From an uncultured Bacillota bacterium (GTDB taxonomy: Bacteria > Bacillota_I > Bacilli_A > RF39 > UBA660): a stretch of DNA of 64,000 bases. Under the pieces are notes generated by a model that did not search any database, was not told the origin of the DNA, and saw nothing but the letters and a program-made list of their open reading frames with translations. Where the stretch lies: contig CAUAFL010000005.1 in the NCBI GenBank assembly GCA_958428295.1, positions 1-64,000 on the forward strand, given 5' to 3'. The position numbers and the translations under genes were made by a program. Shown here in pieces: positions 25,823-33,769 of this stretch (the first letter of the stretch is position 1; each line of letters opens with the position of its first letter).

Positions 25823-26032
25823 CTATGATTCGTTGTTTAGTATTTCTAATTCTTCTTCAGAATAAAAATGTTCTTCTATTTGCTCTTTAATAAAATTTTG
25901 CTCTTTAGCTATCTCGTTACATAAATCATATATTTCTTTTAGCGCCTCCTCTTTTTTTAATCCACTTACTTTATTATCATCATAAATTTCAATTACTGAA
26001 AGTCCTTCAGTATATTTTTTTGTTAAAGCCAT
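25823..26032 (-). CDS. 69-residue protein beside attL; candidate directionality factor
   Basis: A small charged protein (LTKKYTEGLSVIEIYDDNK at the start, an acidic helical C-terminus) with AGGTGAT before its ATG. It is divergent from the recombinase gene, 57 bases apart, and ends eleven bases inside the attL arm. No family is recognised. Size and position are like SprB, the excision factor of SPbeta, so a recombination directionality factor is a fair guess (inference only). A regulator of the recombinase is equally possible. Confidence 0.5.
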   Translation of the reverse strand: MALTKKYTEGLSVIEIYDDNKVSGLKKEEALKEIYDLCNEIAKEQNFIKEQIEEHFYSEEELEILNNES

Positions 26033-26089
26033 TTTATATCACCTAATTAATTCTATTCATTTACATATATTTAATTAAGGTGTTGATAT

Positions 26090-27577
26090 ATGAATAGATA
26101 TTGTATTTATTTAAGAAAGTCTCGAGCTGATTTAGAGCTTGATAAAACAAATGAATTAGATACATTAGAAAGACAAAAGAAAATATTATTAGAATTTGCG
26201 GATAAAAATAATTTTAAAATATTAAAAATATTTAGTGAGGTTGTATCAGGAGAAACAATTTCTTCTAGACCTGAGATGCAAAAGTTGCTTTCGGAAATTG
26301 AGAAAAGATTATGGGATGGCGTTATTGTTATGGAAGTTGAGCGACTTGCAAGAGGAGACACTATTGACCAAGGTATTATAGCTAGATACTTTAGCCTTTC
26401 AGAGACTAAAATAATAACGCCAACCAAAACTTATGACCCAAACAATGAATTTGATGAAGAATATTTTGAGTTTGGTTTGTTTATGTCTAGACGTGAATAC
26501 AAAACGATAAATAGAAGATTACAAAATGGTAGAATACAAAGTGTTAAAGAGGGTAAATATGTTGGTTCAGTTGCACCTTATGGTTATAAAAAAACAAAAT
26601 TAGAAAAACAAAAGGGTTATAGCTTAGAAATAGTTGAAGACGAAGCAAAAATTGTTAAGCATATTTTTAATTTATGTGCTAAAGGTTATGGCACAACTTT
26701 AATAGCGGATGAATTAAATAAAATTGGTATAGAACCTAAAAATAAAGCGCTATGGACAGCAAATACTATTAGAGATATGTTAAGGAATCCAATTTATATT
26801 GGTAAAATAAGGTGGAATTATAGAAAAACGAAAAAGAATACAGAAAATGGAGAAATAAAAATAACAAGACCATTAAATAATAATTACCTGTTAATTAATG
26901 GAATGCATAAAAATATAATTAGTAATAAATTGTTTGAAAAAGTACAATTTATTCTTAAAGCAAAATCAGTTAAATGTATTCCCCAGAGCAAAGAATTACA
27001 AAATCCATATGCAGGTATTATTAATTGTGGTTTGTGTGGTAAAAAAATGATTAGAAAACCAGGTAAAAACGGAAAATCTTTATTATTTTGTGCTAACAAT
27101 AAATGTAGTAATATAGCATCTTACTTTTCATTAATTACATATAAAATAGAAAATATAATTATATCTGAACTTAATCAAACAAAAATCATTTATAACTATA
27201 GCAATAATAGAATAACGGAAAGTGATGAATTAAAATTATTGAATAAAGAATTGGAAAAAGCAAAAATGTCTTTGGAAAAAATATATAATGCATATGAAAA
27301 AGAAATATACAGTGAAGAAATATTTTTAAAAAGAAAAGAAAATATTTTAAATGTGATTTCATTTATAGAAAATAAAATTAAAAAAATTATTATAAATGAC
27401 TTATCTTGTAAACTATTAGTTCCAAAAATTTATACTTTTATCTCTGATAATAATATTTCACCAATTTTAAAAAACAAACTTTTTTCAAAATTAATTGATA
27501 AAATAGTTTATATAAAGGAAAAAGGAGGTAAAGGATATGAAGATAATTTTATTATAAAAATATTTTTTATAATATAA
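26090..27577 (+). CDS. Large serine recombinase, SpoIVCA-like
   Basis: The 495-residue protein has the resolvase domain first: YLRKSRAD with nucleophile Ser11, LERQKKILLEF, SGETISSRPEMQKLL and MEVERLARGD. A recombinase domain follows (GSVAPYGYKK, LNKIGIEP, MLRNPIYIGKIRW), then a zinc ribbon (CGLCGKKM ... FCANNKC, near 313-340) and a coiled-coil C-terminus. The architecture is that of SpoIVCA, which excises skin from sigK. It is intact. AAGGTG precedes the ATG. I saw no clear sporulation promoter in the 57-base gap upstream. Confidence 0.93.
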   Translation: MNRYCIYLRKSRADLELDKTNELDTLERQKKILLEFADKNNFKILKIFSEVVSGETISSRPEMQKLLSEIEKRLWDGVIVMEVERLARGDTIDQGIIARYFSLSETKIITPTKTYDPNNEFDEEYFEFGLFMSRREYKTINRRLQNGRIQSVKEGKYVGSVAPYGYKKTKLEKQKGYSLEIVEDEAKIVKHIFNLCAKGYGTTLIADELNKIGIEPKNKALWTANTIRDMLRNPIYIGKIRWNYRKTKKNTENGEIKITRPLNNNYLLINGMHKNIISNKLFEKVQFILKAKSVKCIPQSKELQNPYAGIINCGLCGKKMIRKPGKNGKSLLFCANNKCSNIASYFSLITYKIENIIISELNQTKIIYNYSNNRITESDELKLLNKELEKAKMSLEKIYNAYEKEIYSEEIFLKRKENILNVISFIENKIKKIIINDLSCKLLVPKIYTFISDNNISPILKNKLFSKLIDKIVYIKEKGGKGYEDNFIIKIFFII

Positions 27578-27603
27578 AAAGATTAGTTTTCGCGAACTAA
27601 TCT
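27578..27603 (-). terminator. Terminator of the 147-residue gene
   Basis: AGATTAGTT/AACTAATCT stem of nine pairs with a six-base loop. In the leftward direction it is followed by TTTTTA, just after the gene ending at 27627. Confidence 0.65.
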
Positions 27604-27626
27604 CTATTTTATAAATTATGTCGGCC

Positions 27627-28070
27627 TTATTTATTTTTGGGTTTATATATGCTTTTTAATTCTTCGGCTGCAGCTATATTTCTTTTCATATGTTCAAGAT
27701 GTACAGGGAATCTTGAATAAAATTCTTCGTCTAATTCATTATCAAAATATGAAAGTGAGAGCTCAAAGCATTCTTTGGCAGACATTATCTCGCTTCCAGA
27801 TAATTCAGAAGAAACTCTTTCTAAATCAATATTTAAATCTGAAGCCTTCCGTGTCATTAATAAAGCGCTTGGATAATTTTGCATTTCTAAAGCGACCGCT
27901 AGACTTGAGCCCCATCTACCACTTGGTAATGGTAATCCTACATTAACTATTTTTAAATAATTTATTAATTGCTGCTCATTTTCTTGACTAGGTTCAAAAT
28001 CATATTTGTCAAATATTACTTTTAAATGTGCAAAATGAAAAAATGCAGTTTTACTTTGTTCAATATACAT
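27627..28070 (-). CDS. 147-residue protein of unknown function in the element
   Basis: A soluble, mostly helical protein with FHFAHLKVIFDKYDFEP near the start, GLPLPSGRWGSSLAVALEM in the middle and a Lys-rich C-terminus. The reading frame is intact, with an SD-like GGAGAAA before the start and a terminator after it, so it is likely expressed. No family is recognised. It may be cargo of the element or help control excision; the sequence does not say which. Confidence 0.5.
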   Translation of the reverse strand: MYIEQSKTAFFHFAHLKVIFDKYDFEPSQENEQQLINYLKIVNVGLPLPSGRWGSSLAVALEMQNYPSALLMTRKASDLNIDLERVSSELSGSEIMSAKECFELSLSYFDNELDEEFYSRFPVHLEHMKRNIAAAEELKSIYKPKNK

Positions 28071-28324
28071 TATATATTTCTCCTTTATGATCGTATTATA
28101 TCATACGGAAGACTCTGTCCGCAACCTAACTAAAATTTAAATAAAAATGACAAACCTCCACTTGAAATAGTTTGCCAAAACAGTATAATAACTGTTACAT
28201 GATCTCAGTCATAAAATTTAAAAACGGTCTATGCCGTAATGTAGTCTATACTACAAAATCGGAACCTCGGGATTCATCCTCTGTTCCATGTTTATATATG
28301 CATAACTACTCATGGGAGGTTTGT

Positions 28325-29391
28325 ATGAATATAGTAGAACAAAATAAAGAAAAAATCAATGGTATTTTAGAAACTTTTGACAGAGTGATTATCAACGGAT
28401 ACTTGCTAAACTTGTGTAACTATAGACAATTTTTATTTTATTTAATTCAAAATGACATTAAATTAAAAGATTTTGATAAGTTTGCTTTAGAACAAACTTC
28501 CTTGTTATGCAATCATATTGATTCCTATATTAAAGAAAATAATATTGAAAATATTTATCTTAATTCCAGTAAAATCAAAAATATATTCAGTCATTCCTAC
28601 TATTGGTGTATCGATTAATGTGAGTTTGCAACTGACATTAATTTTAAAAGTCGTGATGACTTAAGTTTATTTTATAAGACACTGGTTGAAACTGCATACT
28701 TCACCTTTAGTAGTGAAGATATATATTCTTTCTTCGGTAGAAATATTTCTAGGATTCATACGTTTAGTAAAGGAGAAATTGTTTCTGATTTAAGACACAG
28801 GTATCAAGGTTACCGAATAAAATTCAAAATTAATAATCATCAAATTAAAATGTATGACAAGGGAAACAATTTACGAATTGAAGTTACAATTAATAATCCT
28901 AGAGATTTTAAAGTTCTCAAAACAAAACAAAATGACGAAACTGAAGAAATAATAGAAACAAAAGAATGGGTACCTATGGGTAAAAGTATTTCCAATTTAT
29001 ATAGGTATGTAGAAATAAGTAAAAGTATAACAAAAAGGTATATTGATGCATTACCAGATATTAATACTGCCGAAGTACCACTAAAAGAAAGCAATAATAG
29101 AAAATATTCTGCTTTCAATATTCTAAGCGAAGAAACTTTAAAACTATTTTCTGAAATTGTCAAAGGTGACTATTTAATAAATGGATTCAGCAACAAAACG
29201 ATTAGAAAGCATCTATTTACTAATTCAGAGGATAAAAAAACATTAACAAAGTAACTAGAATCTTATCGAAACTTAGAACTCATGGTATTATTAAAAAAGT
29301 AGCTAGAAAAAATAAATATTATCTAACTACTGATGATAGAAAAATTATTTCTAGCATTTTGATCTATACTAGAAAACAATTATTAACCTAA
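28325..29391 (+). pseudogene. Decayed transposase-like or intron-associated gene
   Basis: The frame starts after GGGAGG with NIVEQNKEKINGILETFDRVIINGYL and reaches YYWCID, then an in-frame TAA (28616-28618). It continues in the same frame with CEFATDINFKSRDDLSLFYKTL, IKMYDKGNNLRIEVTINNPRDFKV and MGKSISNLYRYVEIS. A frameshift near 29252 follows, and the tail resumes (RILSKLRTHGIIKKVARKNKYYLTTD). The order matches a widespread uncharacterised protein family, usually over 400 residues, linked to mobile DNA. About 150 residues in the middle are missing. A nonsense codon (likely from CAA), a deletion and a frameshift mark it as dead. Confidence 0.75.
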
Positions 29392-29497
29392 ACTTCATAA
29401 TAACTTTATGGGGTAAGGGGCTTTATTGCCTTTTTCCAAAAACTTGTTTTTTCTTTATGTTTTTTGAATACAGTATTTGCACAGTTGTTGCTTAGTA

Positions 29498-29524
29498 GAC
29501 AATATTCGTGTACAGAAGAGTTAG
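29498..29524 (+). other. attR, right recombination site
   Basis: The element arm GACAATATTCGTGT (29498-29511), then ACA and the core GAAGAGTTAG (29515-29524), which passes directly into cotJC coding sequence. With the attL arm it makes a symmetric attP centred on the GA of GAAGA. Confidence 0.7.
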
Positions 29525-29892
29525 CCCATGTGGAAATGATTTCTACGATGGTTTATCAATTAATGAAAAATGCTACTCCAGAAGAAATCAAGGCCGCAGG
29601 ATTAGCTGGTCATTATGCTGAACACGGCAATGCTCTTTATCCAACGGATGCTAATGGAGTTCCATTTACTGTTACCTACTTTTCTACTACCGGTGATCCC
29701 GTAGCAGACTTAGCAGAAGATATGGCGGCCGAACAGAAAGCACGGGCGGTGTATGAAAATTTAATTAATTTGACAAATGATCCTGATGTCATTGGTCCTC
29801 TACTATGGTTACGACAACGGGAAATTGTTCACTATAATGCTTTTGAAGAATTATTTAATGACTATATGAAACGTTATGGCACTAGTAAATAA
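29515..29892 (+). CDS. cotJC: CotJC manganese catalase, 3' segment
   Basis: From GAA GAG TTA GCC CAT the frame encodes the rest of CotJC: EELAHVEMISTMVYQL, HYAEHGNALYP, DLAEDMAAEQKARAVYENL, LRQREIVHYNAFEEL and a short tail. The Glu and His residues of the di-manganese site are kept (ELAHVE, AAEQKAR, REIVHYNAFEE). It is an undamaged 125-codon frame without a start of its own, so it can only be used after fusion to the 5' segment. That lack of decay is the best argument that excision still happens. A two-way terminator follows. Confidence 0.92.
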   Translation, partial: EELAHVEMISTMVYQLMKNATPEEIKAAGLAGHYAEHGNALYPTDANGVPFTVTYFSTTGDPVADLAEDMAAEQKARAVYENLINLTNDPDVIGPLLWLRQREIVHYNAFEELFNDYMKRYGTSK

Positions 29893-29894
29893 AT

Positions 29895-29925
29895 TAAAAA
29901 ATCCTAATTTAACTAGGATTTTTTT
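29895..29925. terminator. Two-way terminator between cotJC and aspS
   Basis: AAAAAATCCTA/TAGGATTTTTT hairpin between convergent genes, with a T run on either strand. Confidence 0.85.
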
Positions 29926-29942
29926 ATGTTATAAATTTTTTC

Positions 29943-31709
29943 TTAGATATTACTTTCTGATTCTTTTTCTTCTAGTGTAATCCCTAATTCGTGCAATTGT
30001 TTTATAGACACTACATTGGGTGCTTCACTCATTAAATCATTAGCACTAGCGGTTTTTGGAAAAGCAATCACATCACGGATATTGGTTGTATTGGAAAGAA
30101 TCATCACTAAACGTTCTAGACCAAGCGCAAGACCACCATGAGGTGGGGTTCCGTATTGGAAGGCTTCTAGGAAAAAACCAAATTTTTGATGTGCTTCTTC
30201 TTGACTAAAACCTAAGGCTTCAAACATTTTTTCTTGCACTTCTGACTGGTGAATACGAATACTACCCCCACCTATTTCATAGCCATTTAAAACAATATCA
30301 TAAGCTTTAGCATAGCAATGTTCTTTATCGGTTAATAACTTGTCAATGTCTTCTTCTTTAGGAGCAGTAAATGGGTGATGACAGGCTAAATAACGGCCCT
30401 CTTCTTCACTCCACTCAAATACTGGAAAATCAGTTACCCATAAAAATTCATATCGATCGTTTGGAATCAGGTCAAAATCTTTGGCTATTTTTAACCGCAA
30501 TTCACCTAGAGCGGTCTGCGCAATTCGTTTTGATGAGGCCACAAAGAAAATCATATCATTAGAAGTAAAATGCAGTACTTCATAAAGGGCTTGGTATTCT
30601 TCCGCACTAATATATTTACTGATCCCACCAGTAAATATTTGATCTTCCGCTTTAACAAAGGCTAATCCTTTGGCTTTATAAGTTTTTACGAAGTCTGTAT
30701 AGGCTTCTATTTTCTTACGGGAAATATTAGATGCTTGATTCTTAACAACTAAGGCATTAATATAACCACCTGTGGTTGCCATTTCTTTAAAGAGACTAAA
30801 ACTACTGTTGTTAAATAGCGTTGTTACTTCTGTTAATTCCATGGCAAAACGACGATCGGGTTTATCTGACCCATATCGAGCCATCGCCTCTTCATACTTC
30901 ATTTTGACAAAAGGAGTTTTTAGTTCAAGACCTTTTATTTCTTTAAAGACTTTGGTCATTAACCCTTCTACTAAGTCTTCGACATCCTGTTCTTCTATAA
31001 AACTCATTTCCATATCTACTTGTGTAAATTCAGGTTGTCTATCAGCACGGAGGTCTTCATCTCGAAAACAGCGAGCAATCTGGTAATAACGTTCCATACC
31101 GCCAATCATTAAAAGCTGTTTAAAGAGTTGGGGACTTTGTGGTAAGGCATAGAAACGTCCTTTATTAACCCGACTGGGAACTAGATAATCACGAGCTCCT
31201 TCCGGTGTCGATAAGCAAAGAATTGGCGTTTCCACTTCAATAAATTCTTGTTCATTTAGATATTGCCGAATAGCAGTCACAATTTTATGTCGTAAAATTA
31301 GTTTTTCCTTAAGTGGTGTCCTTCGTAAATCTAAATAACGATACTTTAGTCTTGTATCCTCCAAAGCAGTTGTGTGATCAGTAATTTCAAAGGGAAGATC
31401 CTTGGCGGAGTTTAAAAGGGTTAAAGATGTTGCTTCTACTTCAATCGCCCCCGTTGGTAATTGGGGATTCTTATTTTCACGTTCTACCACCGTTCCCTGT
31501 ACTTCAATAACACTTTCATTTTTAAGCGTGCTAGCAAGAGGATAGAGATTGCTCTCTTCTCGAATGACAATTTGAATAATTCCACTACGATCACGTAAAT
31601 CGATAAATAAGACGCCCCCAAGATCACGTTTTTTACTTACCCAACCATAAAGTGTTACCTTTTCTTTTATATTCTTTATTGACAATGCGACTTGCTTTAT
31701 TTTTTTCAT
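29943..31709 (-). CDS. aspS: Aspartyl-tRNA synthetase
   Basis: The 588-residue class II synthetase has an OB anticodon-binding domain first (VTLYGWVSKKRDLGGVLFIDLRDRSGI). The catalytic domain has motif 2 FRDEDLRADRQPEFTQVDMEMSF, the bacterial GAD insert (about 290-420) and motif 3 GLALGLERLVMIL. It charges tRNA-Asp; whether it also charges tRNA-Asn cannot be told here. It overlaps the 152-residue gene by four bases and is cotranscribed with hisS, a common pairing. Confidence 0.97.
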   Translation of the reverse strand: MKKIKQVALSIKNIKEKVTLYGWVSKKRDLGGVLFIDLRDRSGIIQIVIREESNLYPLASTLKNESVIEVQGTVVERENKNPQLPTGAIEVEATSLTLLNSAKDLPFEITDHTTALEDTRLKYRYLDLRRTPLKEKLILRHKIVTAIRQYLNEQEFIEVETPILCLSTPEGARDYLVPSRVNKGRFYALPQSPQLFKQLLMIGGMERYYQIARCFRDEDLRADRQPEFTQVDMEMSFIEEQDVEDLVEGLMTKVFKEIKGLELKTPFVKMKYEEAMARYGSDKPDRRFAMELTEVTTLFNNSSFSLFKEMATTGGYINALVVKNQASNISRKKIEAYTDFVKTYKAKGLAFVKAEDQIFTGGISKYISAEEYQALYEVLHFTSNDMIFFVASSKRIAQTALGELRLKIAKDFDLIPNDRYEFLWVTDFPVFEWSEEEGRYLACHHPFTAPKEEDIDKLLTDKEHCYAKAYDIVLNGYEIGGGSIRIHQSEVQEKMFEALGFSQEEAHQKFGFFLEAFQYGTPPHGGLALGLERLVMILSNTTNIRDVIAFPKTASANDLMSEAPNVVSIKQLHELGITLEEKESESNI

Positions 31710-32164
31710 TTACAAAGCACCCTCCCTTCTTCTGTTAGTGCAAAAATCTGACCAAATTTTTCTGGTAATAATTCTTTCATTGCTGATAATTCAATCATTG
31801 AACGTCGTAAAGTACGGATATATTTACCTTGTTTTCCATTAATATGATGATAGTAAGTTAAGATAAACCCCTCTTCTTTCTCTTGACTTACTATTTGATA
31901 ATAATTATAAAAATCTATTAACATCGTTTTCTTTTTTTCGTTTGCAAGACTAGCATTTAAGGAAATAAGCTTATACTGATCGTCATAGGTTGCAAAAAGA
32001 TAATTATTTTCTCTTCGACTAGGCTCCCTTAGGTCTTCTACTTCTGTAATGAGGAATCCGGCACTTTCTAAATTTTTTTGAACATCTTTAAGAGTGAACC
32101 AAGAAGCGGGACTTTGGTTAATCATATTGATCGCCTCTTGTTGATATTTTAAGTGATGAGCCAT
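31706..32164 (-). CDS. Unknown 152-residue protein between hisS and aspS
   Basis: A soluble protein overlapping hisS by one base and aspS by four, so it is translated with both synthetases. The N-terminal half may form a winged helix (AINMINQSPASWFTLKDVQKNLESAGFL) and the C-terminal half is rich in Tyr and Lys. No family is recognised. Insertion of an unrelated gene between hisS and aspS is unusual and suggests a role in translation or its control (inference). Confidence 0.5.
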   Translation of the reverse strand: MAHHLKYQQEAINMINQSPASWFTLKDVQKNLESAGFLITEVEDLREPSRRENNYLFATYDDQYKLISLNASLANEKKKTMLIDFYNYYQIVSQEKEEGFILTYYHHINGKQGKYIRTLRRSMIELSAMKELLPEKFGQIFALTEEGRVLCK

Positions 32165-33507
32165 TACTTCTCTACTTCCTCATCTTTAGAAATTCGATGG
32201 GGAGCGTGGCAATCTTCTCCACAATCGCAAGAATCTTCCGGTGCTAAATGCTCTTCTAAATAATAAATAGCATATTCTAACATCACTTTTTCTTCTTCTT
32301 TGGTTTGATTATTTTTAATCGTTATCCACCCTTCTTTTAAGTCATCGCTGTTTAAAAGAATTAAATATTGACTATGAAGTCGATCAGCTTGCTTAAATTG
32401 CCCTTTTAGACTTCGATTTAAGTATTCTGTTTCTACTTTAAATCCTGCTAAACGAAGTTCTTGGGTTAAATAAGCTGCATATTTTTTCTCTTCGTCATTA
32501 ACATATAGGATAAAAGCCTCTATTTGGTCAGAAATTGGTAAGGAAGTAGCACTAGCTTCTAGGGCCATAATAAGGCGATCTACTCCCGCAGCAAAGCCAA
32601 CACAAGAAGTTTCAGGTCCTCCTAGATCTTTCACTAAGTTGTTGTAGCGACCACCCCCTCCTAAAACATTGGCATTACCAAAGCCAGGGATATCTGCATG
32701 AATTTCAAAGACGGTGTGATTATAATAGTCTAGTCCTCGCACAATTTTAGGATCAACTACATAGTCAACCTGTAATAATTGTAAATACTCACACACGGTA
32801 GTAAAACGTTTTTTACTCTCTTCATTTAAGTATTCAAGAATACTAGGAGCTTTTTGTAGTATTTCATTTTGACCGTCTATTTTACAATCTAAGATACGTA
32901 AAGGGTTTTTCTCATAACGACTCTTACAATCATCACACAACTCTTTTAAATAAGGTTTCAAATACTCTTTTAGAGCGGTACGGTAAGCCTCTCTAGAATT
33001 ATGATCACCTAAACTATTGACGTGAACTTTATTTCCCTTTAAACCTAACATTTGATTGATATTAAGTGCTAAAGACATAACCTCAGCATCCACTAAAGGA
33101 TCATCACTGCCTAATACTTCAACGCCATATTGCGTTAATTCCCGATTGCGTCCTGATTGTGGACGTTCATAACGGTACATGGTGCCATAGTAGTAAACTT
33201 TAACAGGCAAATCGGGATTCCCATACAATTTATTTTCGATATAACTGCGTACTACACCAGCTGTTCCTTCAGGACGCAAAGTAAGAGAACGATTACCTCG
33301 ATCAAGAAAATCGTAAGTCTCTTTCGTAACGATATCTGTCGCATCCCCAATACCCCGATGAAATAATTCAGTGGTTTCAAAAATAGGCGTTCTAATAAAC
33401 GTATAATTATATTTTTCCATAACAGAATCAATTACTTCTTCAACATATTTCCAAACTTTTGCCTTTTTCCCTAATAAATCTATTGTTCCTTTAGGTTTTG
33501 TAATCAT
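32164..33507 (-). CDS. hisS: Histidyl-tRNA synthetase with Cys-rich tail
   Basis: The start at 33507 (AAGGGAAC upstream) gives 447 residues; an in-frame extension upstream is not supported. Class II motifs are PKGTIDLLGKKA, the TLRPEGTAG motif 2 and YRYERPQSGRNRELTQ, the histidine-binding VRGLDYYNHTVFEIH and motif 3 GFAAGVDRLIMAL. The C-terminal anticodon domain is followed by about 25 extra residues with CDCGEDCHAPH, a possible metal site not usual in HisRS. It heads hisS-152aa-aspS. Confidence 0.96.
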   Translation of the reverse strand: MITKPKGTIDLLGKKAKVWKYVEEVIDSVMEKYNYTFIRTPIFETTELFHRGIGDATDIVTKETYDFLDRGNRSLTLRPEGTAGVVRSYIENKLYGNPDLPVKVYYYGTMYRYERPQSGRNRELTQYGVEVLGSDDPLVDAEVMSLALNINQMLGLKGNKVHVNSLGDHNSREAYRTALKEYLKPYLKELCDDCKSRYEKNPLRILDCKIDGQNEILQKAPSILEYLNEESKKRFTTVCEYLQLLQVDYVVDPKIVRGLDYYNHTVFEIHADIPGFGNANVLGGGGRYNNLVKDLGGPETSCVGFAAGVDRLIMALEASATSLPISDQIEAFILYVNDEEKKYAAYLTQELRLAGFKVETEYLNRSLKGQFKQADRLHSQYLILLNSDDLKEGWITIKNNQTKEEEKVMLEYAIYYLEEHLAPEDSCDCGEDCHAPHRISKDEEVEK

Positions 33508-33531
33508 CTTTGTTCCCTTCTTTCTGTTGTT

Positions 33532-33540
33532 ATTATACCA
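33532..33540 (-). promoter_or_regulatory. Extended -10 promoter of hisS
   Basis: TGG followed by TATAAT (33532-33537), about 25 bases before the hisS start. No good -35 box is seen, as allowed for an extended -10. It lies downstream of the candidate RNA's terminator, so hisS need not depend on that transcript. Confidence 0.6.
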
Positions 33541-33618
33541 TACTATGGGCAAATATAGAATACACAAGGTCGAAAAGAGCAACACTTCTCTTTTTATTTT
33601 TAGTCATTTATACAAAAT

Positions 33619-33717
33619 AAAAAAGTCATCTCCGTTACTCAACTTGCTTATTGACAGGGCGATGTGAATAAAACAAGGCGGTAAAGAGCAAAGAGACGAC
33701 AGGAGTTTTTCACTCCC
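33619..33717 (-). ncRNA. Candidate small structured RNA of about 99 nt
   Basis: The predicted transcript starts at the G seven bases after a -10 box (33724-33729) and ends in six T. It opens with hairpin GGAGT/ACTCC. Then GTCGTCTC (33693-33700) pairs with GAGATGAC (33625-33632), enclosing a second helix CTTG/CAAG with TTATT/AATAA. The outer stem and T run form an intrinsic terminator. There is no open frame. It is too short for a T-box leader and lacks the T-box sequence. Function unknown; a stand-alone sRNA or a hisS attenuator are the options. Confidence 0.5.
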
Positions 33718-33723
33718 AATAAC

Positions 33724-33752
33724 AATATATACTAATTTTTATATTTAGACAA
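33724..33752 (-). promoter_or_regulatory. Promoter of the candidate small RNA
   Basis: TTGTCT (33747-33752), 17-base spacer, TATATT (33724-33729). It lies between the end of the coiled-coil gene (33770) and the RNA. Confidence 0.7.
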
Positions 33753-33769
33753 GTACGGGTTTTCGTAAA

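Larger units (their letters stand above)
25788..29519 (+). mobile_element. cotJC-intervening element with SpoIVCA-like recombinase (skin-like)
   Basis: An insertion bounded by the shared core GAAGA (25788-25792 and 29515-29519). Removing 3727 bases joins codons 1-63 to the 3' part and yields GSEELAHVEM, an unbroken 188-residue CotJC, close to the usual size of about 190. It holds a 69-residue gene, a large serine recombinase, a 147-residue gene and a decayed gene. The inside is distinctly more AT-rich than cotJC. By analogy with sigK-skin and spsM-SPbeta I infer excision in the mother cell during sporulation. A plain integrative element that happens to use cotJC as target is the alternative. 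Confidence 0.85.

Noticed and set aside
28172..28324. Upstream coding part of the decayed element gene
   Set aside because: The strong GGGAGG site directly before 28325 and the family start at NIVEQ show the gene begins there; the earlier frame is unrelated.
33508..33769. T-box riboswitch before hisS
   Set aside because: The T-box core and a specifier loop are not seen, the structured part is too short, and hisS has its own promoter after the terminator.
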